Assembly (NCBI GenBank): GCA_017625065.1
Contig: JAGALS010000021.1
Location: 1 to 35,853 of the forward strand
Reading direction: 5' to 3'
Length of the DNA: 35,853 bases
From: Clostridia bacterium
GTDB lineage: Bacteria > Bacillota > Clostridia > Oscillospirales > CAG-272
In this document: one piece after another, positions 8,268 through 15,860 of the stretch
How positions within the stretch are numbered: the first letter of the stretch is position 1
Layout of the letters: each line of letters starts with the position of its first letter
The notes under the pieces: model-generated
Told to the model about the DNA's origin: nothing
The model's input: the letters and a program-made list of their open reading frames with translations, nothing else
Databases searched by the model: none
Position numbers and translations under genes: made by a program

Positions 8268-10394
8268 ATGAACGGTATGCGAAACGCGAAGATTTCGACC
8301 CTGCGCGGCGTGGGGCCCGCAAAGGCGGCGGCATACGAAAAGCTGGGCATCAGGACCACCACCGATCTGCTTTATCATTTTCCGCGAAGCTATGAAAACC
8401 GCGGAGACGTGCATCTGCTGTCCGAAGCGCCTGCAGACCATCGCACCGCCGTGATCCTGACCGTTGGGTCCGAGCCGCGCAGCGCCCGCATCCGCGGACG
8501 TATGACGCTGCTGAAATTCCACGCCTTTGACGAAAGCGGCGTTTGTGAGATCATCTATTTCAATCAGGATTACCTCAAAAACAAATTCACCCTCGGCTCC
8601 ACCTTCCGCTTTTACGGCAAGGTGCAGCGCACCGCAAGGCGGTTTGCCATGACCTCGCCCGAAGCCGAGCCAATCGATGAAAATATCCCGTTGCCCGACC
8701 TTTTGCCGGTTTACCGATTGTCGGAAGGGCTTTCGCCAAAGCAGGTAATCACTAACGTGCAAGCGGTGATGGCAGAGGCTGCATTAATGGAGGACCCCCT
8801 TCCCGAGGAGATCCGTATCGCCGAAAAGCTATCGACCCTTGCGTTCGCTCTGCGAAACATTCATAACCCCACCGATTACGTCTCGCTTGCCGCCGCCAAA
8901 AAGCGGCTGATCTTTGACGAATTCTTTGTTTTTGCACTTGGACTTTCCCTGACAAAACAGAAAAATAAGGAAACGGGTGCCCCGATTTGTGACAAAAACG
9001 ATATATCTCCGCTTTTAAAGCAGCTCCCCTATCAGCTCACAAACGCGCAGATGCGTACCGTGAACGAGATCCGTGCGGATATGGCAAGAGAAACACCTAT
9101 GAGCCGCGTAGTGGTGGGCGACGTTGGCTGCGGCAAGACGGTCTGCGCCGCTGCCGCGATGCTGGTTGCCGTGCAAAGCGGCAGACAGGCGGCTTTGATG
9201 GCGCCGACCGAGATCTTGGCGCGTCAGCATTACGAGGATCTTGCCCCCCTCTTTGCCGCGATGGGCATTCAGGTCGAATTGCTGATTGGTGCCACAACGG
9301 GTGCTAAAAAGCGCTCGATCAAGGAAGCACTGCGCTCGGGCAAGCTCCCCGTGGTGATCGGCACACAGGCCCTGCTTTCGGACGGGGTGGAATTTTCAGC
9401 CCCCGGCCTCATCGTCACCGACGAGCAGCACCGCTTCGGTGTGCGCCAGCGTGCCATCCTTTCCGAAAAGAACGAGCACGCGCATATGCTGGTCATGAGC
9501 GCGACCCCCATTCCCCGTTCGCTTGCACTCGCGCTGTACGGCGACCTTGACCTTTCCCGTATTGACGAAATGCCCAAGGGCCGTCAGCAGGTCGACACCT
9601 TTGTGGTGGATGAGGGCTACCGTGACCGTCTGCACGCCTTTATGGCAAAGCTCTGTGCCGAGGGTGGGCAGTGCTATGTGGTCTGCCCCGCGGTAGAGGA
9701 ACGCGATGCCGAGATCGACGAGCTGCTGCTTGACGAGATCGGCGAAACGGCACCCGTGACCGACACCCGTCCCCCATTAAAGGCGGCGGTGCAATACGCC
9801 AAGGACCTGCAAGAGGCACTTCCCGATCTCTCCGTTGCCTTCGTGCACGGCAAGATGAAGAGCAAGGAAAAGGAAAAGATCATGGCGGATTTTGCCGCAG
9901 GTAAGATCAAAATTCTGGTCTCCACCACTGTGATCGAGGTGGGCGTGAACGTACCCAATGCCTGCCTGATGGTCGTGGAAAACGCGGAACGGTTCGGACT
10001 TTCGCAGCTCCATCAGCTGCGCGGCCGTGTCGGACGCGGTGCACGCAAGTCCTATTGCGTGCTTGTTTCAGATACCGAAAAGGACGGGGAGTCCACAGCG
10101 GCAAAGCGCCTTGCCACGATGCGCACCATCCACGACGGCTTTGCTATTGCCGAGCAGGACCTGCTGCTGCGCGGCCCCGGTGACTTCCTTTCGGGTGCTG
10201 ACACTGACACCATCCGCCAAAGTGGCGGTGTGCGCTTCCGTCTTGCCGCCCTTTGCGACGACACGGGGCTACTGAATGCCGCCTTCCAAAGAGCGAGAGA
10301 GCTGATCGCCGCCGACAGCGATCTTTCCGCCCATCCGCATTTGCGCGAAACGGTAGACGCGATGTTTACCCTGAACGCCGACACCATCAGTTAA
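8268..10394 (+). CDS. recG: ATP-dependent DNA helicase RecG, 708 aa
   Basis: Branch-migration helicase that remodels stalled replication forks and Holliday junctions. The N-terminal wedge/OB domain (about 1-240) includes LLYHFPRSYENRG and LLPVYRLSEGLSPKQV. Helicase motifs follow: GDVGCGKT (Walker A, 284-291), APTEILARQHYEDL, DEQHRFG (motif II, 385-391), SATPIPRSLALALYGD (motif III), STTVIEVGVNVPNA and QLHQLRGRVGRG (motifs V and VI). Length and motif order fit the family. The ribosome binding site is a purine-rich AAAGGGG. The Sfp-type transferase gene begins five bases after its stop, so the two are probably translationally coupled. Confidence 0.96.
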   Translation: MNGMRNAKISTLRGVGPAKAAAYEKLGIRTTTDLLYHFPRSYENRGDVHLLSEAPADHRTAVILTVGSEPRSARIRGRMTLLKFHAFDESGVCEIIYFNQDYLKNKFTLGSTFRFYGKVQRTARRFAMTSPEAEPIDENIPLPDLLPVYRLSEGLSPKQVITNVQAVMAEAALMEDPLPEEIRIAEKLSTLAFALRNIHNPTDYVSLAAAKKRLIFDEFFVFALGLSLTKQKNKETGAPICDKNDISPLLKQLPYQLTNAQMRTVNEIRADMARETPMSRVVVGDVGCGKTVCAAAAMLVAVQSGRQAALMAPTEILARQHYEDLAPLFAAMGIQVELLIGATTGAKKRSIKEALRSGKLPVVIGTQALLSDGVEFSAPGLIVTDEQHRFGVRQRAILSEKNEHAHMLVMSATPIPRSLALALYGDLDLSRIDEMPKGRQQVDTFVVDEGYRDRLHAFMAKLCAEGGQCYVVCPAVEERDAEIDELLLDEIGETAPVTDTRPPLKAAVQYAKDLQEALPDLSVAFVHGKMKSKEKEKIMADFAAGKIKILVSTTVIEVGVNVPNACLMVVENAERFGLSQLHQLRGRVGRGARKSYCVLVSDTEKDGESTAAKRLATMRTIHDGFAIAEQDLLLRGPGDFLSGADTDTIRQSGGVRFRLAALCDDTGLLNAAFQRARELIAADSDLSAHPHLRETVDAMFTLNADTIS

Positions 10395-10398
10395 TGCT

Positions 10399-11013
10399 AT
10401 GACCGTATATCTGTTAAATCTGCATACGTTATGCGAAAATGACGTCGAAGCGCTGTTTTTGACTCTTCCTGCGTTTCGCGCCCAGAGCGCGAAGCGTTAT
10501 CGCCGCCGTGAGGCATATGTGCAATCGGTGGCAGGCTTTTGTCTTGTGCGCTATGCCTTACAGCTTGATCCCACGATCGACACCGATGCATGGACGTTTG
10601 CCGAAAATGGCAAGCCGTATCTTTGCTCTGGGACGCCCTTTTTCAATCTCTCGCACACCGCGCACTGTGTGGCGGTGGCGGTCTCTGCCACCGAAGAGGT
10701 CGGCATAGATATTGAAGAAATCAAGCCCCGTTCGGTGGGATTTGCCAAAAAGATCTGCTCCGCGGCAGAGTTAGAACGCATTGAAACGGCAACAAATCCC
10801 GCAAGCGAGCTGATCCGCCTGTGGAGCGCAAAAGAAGCAGAGTCCAAGCGAAGCGGCAAGGGCATCGGGCACGGGATGCGCGAGATCTCCTTGGAGTCGG
10901 TGCAAAGCGTTCCCTTCGCGGTCGATGATATTCCGCATTGGCTATCGGTCTCCTCCGCGAAAGAATCTCCCTCTCTTGCTTGGATCGACAAAGAAAAATT
11001 GTTATCGATGTGA
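10399..11013 (+). CDS. Sfp-type 4'-phosphopantetheinyl transferase, 204 aa
   Basis: Transfers phosphopantetheine from CoA to a serine of acyl- or peptidyl-carrier proteins. The two family motifs are present: VGIDIEEIKPRS (Mg-binding Asp and Glu, about 100-111) and RLWSAKEAESKRSGKGIG (about 138-155), plus the upstream FNLSHTAHCVAVAV element. At 204 residues it is close to the usual 220-240 of Sfp/HetI-type enzymes. There is no obvious ribosome binding site; the start lies five bases after the recG stop, consistent with coupled translation. No carrier-protein or synthase gene is in the window, so the substrate is unknown; it may serve as the general holo-ACP synthase. Confidence 0.85.
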   Translation: MTVYLLNLHTLCENDVEALFLTLPAFRAQSAKRYRRREAYVQSVAGFCLVRYALQLDPTIDTDAWTFAENGKPYLCSGTPFFNLSHTAHCVAVAVSATEEVGIDIEEIKPRSVGFAKKICSAAELERIETATNPASELIRLWSAKEAESKRSGKGIGHGMREISLESVQSVPFAVDDIPHWLSVSSAKESPSLAWIDKEKLLSM

Positions 11014-11018
11014 ATTGT

Positions 11019-11049
11019 AAAAAGCTCCCGACAATGTCGGGAGCTTTTT
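11019..11049 (+). terminator. Bidirectional terminator after the phosphopantetheinyl transferase
   Basis: A 14-bp stem (11019-11032 with 11036-11049, loop AAT) ending in a T run. The convergent ABC ATPase gene stops at 11051, so it likely serves both strands. Confidence 0.9.
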
Positions 11050-11050
11050 A

Positions 11051-11854
11051 TTACTTTTTATCGTGTGCCAAAAACTGGCGCGTTTTCTCGCTTTGAGGAT
11101 TGCCAAACACATCTTCGGGCGTTCCCTGCTCCTCTATGACACCGTCCGCCATGAAGATCACCTTATCCGATACGTTTTTCGCGAATTCCATTTCGTGCGT
11201 GACGATGATCATCGTGCGGTTATCCTCACGCAAGGAACGGATCACACGAAGCACCTCTTCGGTCAGCTCCGGGTCAAGCGCCGAGGTCGGCTCGTCAAAG
11301 CAAAGCACCTCGGGATCCAGCATCAAGGCTCTGGCGATCGCCACGCGCTGACACTGTCCGCCCGACAACTGGCAAGGGTAGTAGCTTGCCTTATCAGACA
11401 GCTCCATACGGGAAAGGATCGCATCCGCACGATCCGATATCTCCTTCATTTCGGCTTCCACGACGTCACGGTTTTTGTGCAACCGTTGTGCCTTTAACCG
11501 TTCCTTTGCCTGCAGCTCGGCCGCCAAGGTGAGGTTCCCCTTTGCCGTGTACTGTGGGAAAAGGTTGAAGGATTGGAAGACCAAGCCGAAGTGTAAGCGG
11601 CGACGGCGCAGCTCCTGCTCGGAAAGCTGATCCTCGCGTGCCTGCTCGTCCATCACGGTCTCACCGCCGACAGCGATCTCGCCCTCATCGGGCTTTTCCA
11701 AAAAGTTGATGCAACGCAGCAGCGTGGTCTTGCCGCTGCCCGAAGAGCCGATGATCGAAAGCACCTGTCCCTTTTCCAGGGAAAAGTCGATCCCCTTCAG
11801 CACCTCGGTGCTGCCAAAGGATTTTTTGATATTCTTAACTTCCAAAAACGCCAT
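11051..11854 (-). CDS. Polar amino-acid ABC transporter, ATP-binding protein, 267 aa
   Basis: Energises amino-acid import on the cytoplasmic face. Walker [10 protein letters not shown] at residues 36-44, ABC signature [15 protein letters not shown], Walker [15 protein letters not shown] and H-loop IIVTHEM are all intact, matching the GlnQ/HisP/ArtP group. There is a modest insertion between Walker A and the signature (about residues 105-135, [20 protein letters not shown]). The ATG is two bases after the permease stop, with AAGGTG inside the permease end serving as ribosome binding site. Third gene of the importer operon. Confidence 0.94.
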   Translation of the reverse strand: MAFLEVKNIKKSFGSTEVLKGIDFSLEKGQVLSIIGSSGSGKTTLLRCINFLEKPDEGEIAVGGETVMDEQAREDQLSEQELRRRRLHFGLVFQSFNLFPQYTAKGNLTLAAELQAKERLKAQRLHKNRDVVEAEMKEISDRADAILSRMELSDKASYYPCQLSGGQCQRVAIARALMLDPEVLCFDEPTSALDPELTEEVLRVIRSLREDNRTMIIVTHEMEFAKNVSDKVIFMADGVIEEQGTPEDVFGNPQSEKTRQFLAHDKK

Positions 11855-11856
11855 AA

Positions 11857-12513
11857 TTACACCTTGAAATAATCTAATTTCTTTTCCAGCTTGCTAAAGA
11901 CAATGGTCAGCAGTCCGTTGAAGAGCAGGTAGAACACACCCGCGTAGAACAGCGGCCACAAAATGACCTCTTTGTTGACGATCTGCTTGGCGATCGTGAA
12001 CAGGTCCACGTGCACGACGACACTTGCAAGCGCGGTATCCTTGACAAGCGTGATGATCTCGTTGGACATGGGTGCAATGATGCGCTTTGTGACCTGCAGC
12101 AGCACCACGCGGAAGAAGATCTGACGCTTGGTCATACCCAGCACGTAGCCCGCCTCATACTGCCCCTGTGAAATGCTTTCGATGCCACCGCGGAAGATCT
12201 CGGAAAAGTAGCATGCGTAATTGATGGTAAAGGCAATGCAGACCATCAGGATCTGCTGCTCGATGGTACGGATCGGGATGTTCAGCCAAAGTCCCGGACC
12301 GTATGCGAAAATAATGATCTGCAGCATCAACGGCGTGCCTCGAACCACCCAAACCAGGCCCTTGGTGACAATGCTAAGGGGCTTGAATTTGGACATAGAG
12401 CCAAAAGCAACGACCAACCCCAAGGGGATGGCCGTTACTAATGTGATGCCGAAGATTGCAAGTGTATACGCAAAGCCCTCCAAGAGCTGTGCGGTGATCT
12501 GCAAAAAACTCAT
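11857..12513 (-). CDS. Polar amino-acid ABC transporter, permease, 218 aa
   Basis: Integral membrane subunit of the HisM/GlnP family, which forms the transport channel as a dimer. Several hydrophobic membrane helices are visible ([44 protein letters not shown]), and the cytoplasmic EAA-loop reads [21 protein letters not shown], which contacts the ATPase. It follows the binding-protein gene by five bases; its ribosome binding site (GAGGA) lies inside the codons for the acidic tail of that protein. Substrate is probably a polar amino acid; which one cannot be told. Confidence 0.93.
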   Translation of the reverse strand: MSFLQITAQLLEGFAYTLAIFGITLVTAIPLGLVVAFGSMSKFKPLSIVTKGLVWVVRGTPLMLQIIIFAYGPGLWLNIPIRTIEQQILMVCIAFTINYACYFSEIFRGGIESISQGQYEAGYVLGMTKRQIFFRVVLLQVTKRIIAPMSNEIITLVKDTALASVVVHVDLFTIAKQIVNKEVILWPLFYAGVFYLLFNGLLTIVFSKLEKKLDYFKV

Positions 12514-12518
12514 CTAAA

Positions 12519-13379
12519 TTATTTTTCCTCTTCTTCTTCTTTGACAACGCAGCTCATGCCGGCAGAGCCGTCCTCTGCGCCGATGATCGCCTTCTTCATA
12601 TCCTCGGTGGTCTTGTAAAGATCCTTATCCTCCTTGCGGATGACGGCGACTTGCTTGTTATTCATGTAAGGAATGGTGATCTCCATCTGCGCCTTGCGCT
12701 CATCGGTGATGGTCATACCGTTCCAGATGCAGTCGATGGTCTTGCTTTCAAGCTCTGCTTCCTTGGTGTTCCAGTTGATCAGCTTGAACTCAACGTTGAC
12801 TTGAAGATATTCCGCAACAGCCTTTGCAAGTTCAATATCAAAGCCGATCAGGTTGCCGTCGTTATCCTTGTAAGCGATGGGCGCGAACTCGGTGTAACCA
12901 ACGATGAACTTGCCCTGATCCATGATGTAGTTGAAATCGACCAACTCAGCCTCGGTGGGATCCTCAACGGTGATGGTGGTGTCGATGCAGATCTCGTTCT
13001 GCAAGCCGTACTTAGTGGCGATCTCACCAACCTTGCCGGACTTGGTCAGCTCGATCAGCGCGATGTTGATCGCCTTAGCAAAGGCGCTGCCCTTACGTGC
13101 GGCGATGCCGTACTGCTCGGTGGCAAGGGTCAGGTTCTCAACGATCATCAGGCTGTTGGAAAACTCTGTATCCTGGCTCATATAGTAGCCTGCCATAACG
13201 CTGTCCATAACGCCAACGTCGATGGTCTTGGCATTCAGGGAAAGCAAAACGCTCATCTGGTCGTCAGCAGGCGTGAAGGTTTTGCCAAAGTACAGATCCT
13301 GCTTGGAGCAGGAAGCAAAGGACATAACGCAACCGGCGATCATCAGAACTGCCAGTGCAACGGTGAGAATTCTTTTCAT
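12519..13379 (-). CDS. Amino-acid ABC transporter binding lipoprotein with apparently permuted lobes, 286 aa
   Basis: Lipoprotein signal with lipobox SFASC (Cys24). The mature protein has family-3 solute-binding sequence in the wrong order. Residues about 29-130 (QMSVLLSLNAKTIDVGVMDS, EQYGIAARKGS, SGKVGEIATKYGLQ) correspond to the C-terminal part of normal members. Residues about 146-279 (DQGKFIVGYTEFAPIAYKD, DGNLIGFDIELAKAVAEYL, CIWNGMTITDERKAQM, AIIGAEDGSAG) correspond to the usual N-terminal part. A ~15-residue linker (CIDTTITVEDPTEAEL) joins them. Nothing essential seems missing, so this looks like a circular permutation with new ends in lobe 2 rather than a truncation. The protein ends KEEEEEK. 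It leads the importer operon and has its own promoter at 13442-13470. Confidence 0.88.
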   Translation of the reverse strand: MKRILTVALAVLMIAGCVMSFASCSKQDLYFGKTFTPADDQMSVLLSLNAKTIDVGVMDSVMAGYYMSQDTEFSNSLMIVENLTLATEQYGIAARKGSAFAKAINIALIELTKSGKVGEIATKYGLQNEICIDTTITVEDPTEAELVDFNYIMDQGKFIVGYTEFAPIAYKDNDGNLIGFDIELAKAVAEYLQVNVEFKLINWNTKEAELESKTIDCIWNGMTITDERKAQMEITIPYMNNKQVAVIRKEDKDLYKTTEDMKKAIIGAEDGSAGMSCVVKEEEEEK

Positions 13380-13441
13380 TTTTTTAATCTCTCTTTCTTT
13401 TTTGTTCGCTTTAACACTTTACTTTGCTAAAGCACGCTATT

Positions 13442-13470
13442 ATCATATCATTAAAAGCTCTTTTTGTCAA
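13442..13470 (-). promoter_or_regulatory. Sigma-A promoter for the amino-acid importer operon
   Basis: Minus strand TTGACA (13465-13470), 17-base spacer, TATGAT (13442-13447), about 60 bases before the binding-protein start. No T-box or other recognisable leader structure is seen. Confidence 0.78.
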
Positions 13471-13587
13471 GCCCTTTTTCACATTTTGTTTGATTTGTTT
13501 TTATAAATAATGTAAAAAAACGCTTTGTACCTGACTTTTTGATCCCACGGGCAAAACGTGTTCCCCATCTCTGATTTTAAGCAAAAG

Positions 13588-13618
13588 ATCCCCCGAAACG
13601 CATACCGTTTCGGGGGAT
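13588..13618 (-). terminator. Terminator after the purine permease
   Basis: A 13-bp GC-rich stem (13588-13600 with 13606-13618, loop CATAC) just beyond the leftward permease stop, followed on the minus strand by CTTTTG. Confidence 0.8.
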
Positions 13619-13637
13619 TTTGGTTTTTATTTGGTTC

Positions 13638-15140
13638 TTACACAACGGTAGGAACGAAGAAGTATACAAGGAACAGAGCCGTAACGACCAGTGCAACGAT
13701 AGAAACGTTCCACTTGGGCTTTTCGATCTCTTCACCCTCAGCTGCCTTCTTGCCGGCAACGGTATACTTGATCAGCTCAACAACGTAAGCAATTGCAGAC
13801 ATAAGGGTGTAGGAGATCATACCGATGCCGATACCCTTGGTGATCGAATATGCAAGCACCATCACAACGATCGTGAGGAACGCAGAAGTTGCGTTGATCG
13901 CGTTGCCGAAGTCAACGTTCTTGACGTTGTTCTTCATCATCAGAACGCCTACGTAGATCAGCGCTGCTGCGGTAGCGGCAGAGGGGATCATAGCGAAGAA
14001 AGGCATTGCGAAGATGGCAAGCAGGAACATGCAAGCAGTGGTGAACGCGGTAAGACCGGTTCTGCCGCCTGCGGAAACGCCTGCACCGGACTCAACGAAG
14101 GTGGTAACGGTAGAAGTGCCAAGTGCCGCACCTGCGCAGGTCGCAACAGCGTCGGAGATCATGATCTTGCCGTAGTTGTGGGGCTTGTCGTTCTCATCGG
14201 ACAGGATACGGTTGCCGCCGCAGCAGCCAACGATCGTGCCCATCGTATCGAACATATCGATCATGCACATCGTGATGATCAGCATAATCACGGTAAAGAG
14301 AGAGCCTGCGGGGAAACCGTCGGTAAAGGCAGAGGTAAACGATCCAAACACGCTGGTCTCGCCCACGGTGAAGAAGTTTGCAAAGTTTTCCCAGAACTTC
14401 CAGGAGATACCCTCGGTACCAAGGATCATCTTGACGTTGGTTACGCCGAAGGGGATGCCGATCACAGTCGCGCCCACGATACCAAGGATCACGGAGCCCT
14501 TGACGTTGAGCTTGTCCAGAATAGCGATCAAGAACAGACCGATCAGAGCAACAACTGCGGGCTTGCAGGTTTCCCAATTGGTGAAGTCGGCAAGAGCAAC
14601 CTGCGTGTATTGGTTTGCAACGATAACGCCGGCGTTCTGGAAGCCGATGTAAGCGATGAACAAGCCGATACCAACGGAGATCGCGCTTCTTACGGGAACA
14701 GGCATGCCGTCGAACACAAGCTCACGGAAGGTCTTGCCCTTGATGGTGATCACGGACAAAAGAAGGAAGATGATACCCGAGATCAGAACCATCATAAATG
14801 CCTGACCGATGGAGAAGCTGAAGCCATAGGCGAAGAAGCCGATGCCACCGCCGATGATGCTGCCCACCAGGGAGTTCAGACCCATACCGGAAGCCTGAGC
14901 CAAAGGCATCTTGGCAAGGAATGCCATCAGAAGCGTACCGATGATCGCACCGAATGCGGTCGCGATAAACAGCGACGACCATCTGGGATCCGCCGTACCG
15001 GCATACAGGATCTGATTGGGGTTGACCGTCAGGATGTAAGCCATTGCAAGGAAGGTTACGATACCCGCAATGATCTCAGTCTTGACGCTTGTTTTCTTCT
15101 CGATCGCATCATAACCGAGAAGCTTTGCAAACTTGTTCAT
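13638..15140 (-). CDS. NCS2-family purine permease (adenine/guanine/hypoxanthine type), 500 aa
   Basis: Multi-spanning inner-membrane proton symporter of the AzgA/PbuG/PbuO subfamily. The start MNKFAKLLGYDAIEKKTSVKTE is typical, followed by IIAGIVTFLAMAYILTVNP, QASGMGLNSLVGSIIGGGIG, and the diagnostic ALGTSTVTTFVESGAGVSAG (about 350-370), which contains the substrate-site Glu. About a dozen or more hydrophobic helices are visible. The last ~40 residues (GKKAAEGEEIEKPKWN plus one more helix) extend beyond the usual end. It has a perfect promoter and a short hairpin leader but no purine riboswitch. The XRE gene on its right is divergent. Confidence 0.93.
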   Translation of the reverse strand: MNKFAKLLGYDAIEKKTSVKTEIIAGIVTFLAMAYILTVNPNQILYAGTADPRWSSLFIATAFGAIIGTLLMAFLAKMPLAQASGMGLNSLVGSIIGGGIGFFAYGFSFSIGQAFMMVLISGIIFLLLSVITIKGKTFRELVFDGMPVPVRSAISVGIGLFIAYIGFQNAGVIVANQYTQVALADFTNWETCKPAVVALIGLFLIAILDKLNVKGSVILGIVGATVIGIPFGVTNVKMILGTEGISWKFWENFANFFTVGETSVFGSFTSAFTDGFPAGSLFTVIMLIITMCMIDMFDTMGTIVGCCGGNRILSDENDKPHNYGKIMISDAVATCAGAALGTSTVTTFVESGAGVSAGGRTGLTAFTTACMFLLAIFAMPFFAMIPSAATAAALIYVGVLMMKNNVKNVDFGNAINATSAFLTIVVMVLAYSITKGIGIGMISYTLMSAIAYVVELIKYTVAGKKAAEGEEIEKPKWNVSIVALVVTALFLVYFFVPTVV

Positions 15141-15190
15141 TTGTAATACTCCTTTTTTCTTTTTTTGGATGTTTTTTCATCCATATAAAA

Positions 15191-15219
15191 ATTATATCAC
15201 CTATATATTGTGTTGTCAA
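15191..15219 (-). promoter_or_regulatory. Sigma-A promoter for the purine permease
   Basis: Minus strand TTGACA (15214-15219), 17-base spacer, TATAAT (15191-15196). The ~45-base leader holds a small hairpin (GGATG...CATCC, 15167-15183) and an AAGGAG ribosome binding site. Confidence 0.85.
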
Positions 15220-15298
15220 TACATTTTTTCTCAAAATATACACAAATCCGTCACATTTCGCGCAATAAAAAACAAATTATATTATTCTTTTTCATGGA

Positions 15299-15390
15299 AT
15301 ATATCGTAATTATATCACATTTTCTTTAGATTTGCGATATATCCCACACGATTTATCGCAAATTTGGTTAAAATAATGGCGATATATCGT
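15299..15390 (+). promoter_or_regulatory. Palindromic operator cluster upstream of the XRE gene
   Basis: ATATATCG or its reverse complement recurs at 15299-15306, inside the inverted repeat TTTGCGATA...TATCGCAAA (15331-15339 with 15354-15362) and as the perfect palindrome CGATATATCG (15380-15389), which sits just ahead of the ribosome binding site. A possible -10 TAAAAT is at 15369-15374. The arrangement fits autorepression by the XRE protein and could also affect the divergent permease. Confidence 0.65.
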
Positions 15391-15409
15391 AAAAAAGGAG
15401 AGGCTGCCG

Positions 15410-15652
15410 ATGAACACCAAAAAAGCTGTGGCAATTCGTATTTTACAGCTATGTGACGAAAAACAGATCACGGTCAACGCGCTGGCTAACATCGCAGGCT
15501 TGCCGCCTTCCACAATTTACAGTATGCTGAATGAAAAAAGCCAAAATCCGGGCGTAGTCTCGATCAAAAAGATCTGTGACGGCTTGGATATCACGATCCG
15601 TGAATTTTTCAATAACGATATTTTTGACGGCTTAGAACAAGAGATAAAATAA
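15410..15652 (+). CDS. XRE-family helix-turn-helix regulator, 80 aa
   Basis: Single HTH domain: VNALANIAGLPPSTIYSMLN at about residues 24-43 forms the recognition region, and VVSIKKICDGLDITIREFF completes the Cro/C1 fold. This matches short XRE regulators widespread in Bacillota. AAAGGAG precedes the ATG. The gene is surrounded by matching palindromes (15299-15390), so autoregulation is likely; further targets are unknown. It is monocistronic: a terminator palindrome overlaps its stop codon. Confidence 0.88.
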   Translation: MNTKKAVAIRILQLCDEKQITVNALANIAGLPPSTIYSMLNEKSQNPGVVSIKKICDGLDITIREFFNNDIFDGLEQEIK

Positions 15653-15684
15653 AAAACCGCAACACGTGTTGCGGTTTTTTATTT
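15647..15684 (+). terminator. Terminator overlapping the XRE stop codon
   Basis: A perfect 38-base palindrome (19-bp arms) with A-rich left and T-rich right flanks; GC core CCGCAACAC/GTGTTGCGG. Confidence 0.88.
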
Positions 15685-15699
15685 ATGTGCACTTATTCG

Positions 15700-15860
15700 G
15701 CTAATGCAGAATTTTCACTCTCTTGCGTTTTCTGAACGAGAGAAATTGTGCGAGATGAGTGCGCGCCAAAACGCACAGGCGAAGGCGTAGTTTGCCTACG
15801 TCGAGCCGAGCATTGGAGGCGGAAGCGAAATATCGTGCAATTTATCCGTTCAGAATTAGC
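15700..15860. repeat. Structured intergenic palindromic element abutting gdhA
   Basis: Nested inverted repeats: GCTAAT/ATTAGC (15700-15705 with 15855-15860), TTCTGAACG/CGTTCAGAA (15730-15738 with 15847-15855) and AAATTGTGCGA/TCGTGCAATTT (15743-15753 with 15833-15843, pairing through two G-U in RNA). Inside are small hairpins GTGCG...CGCAC and GCGTAG...CTACGT. The right end overlaps the gdhA stop codon. No coding potential is seen. It resembles a MITE-like or structured RNA element. Confidence 0.65.

Noticed and set aside
13620..15146. A 508-codon rightward open frame
   Set aside because: Antisense shadow of the purine permease, Asp/His-rich, no family features.
15141..15409. Purine riboswitch upstream of the NCS2 permease
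   Set aside because: The leader after the promoter is only about 45 bases and lacks the conserved three-way-junction elements; only a short hairpin is present.
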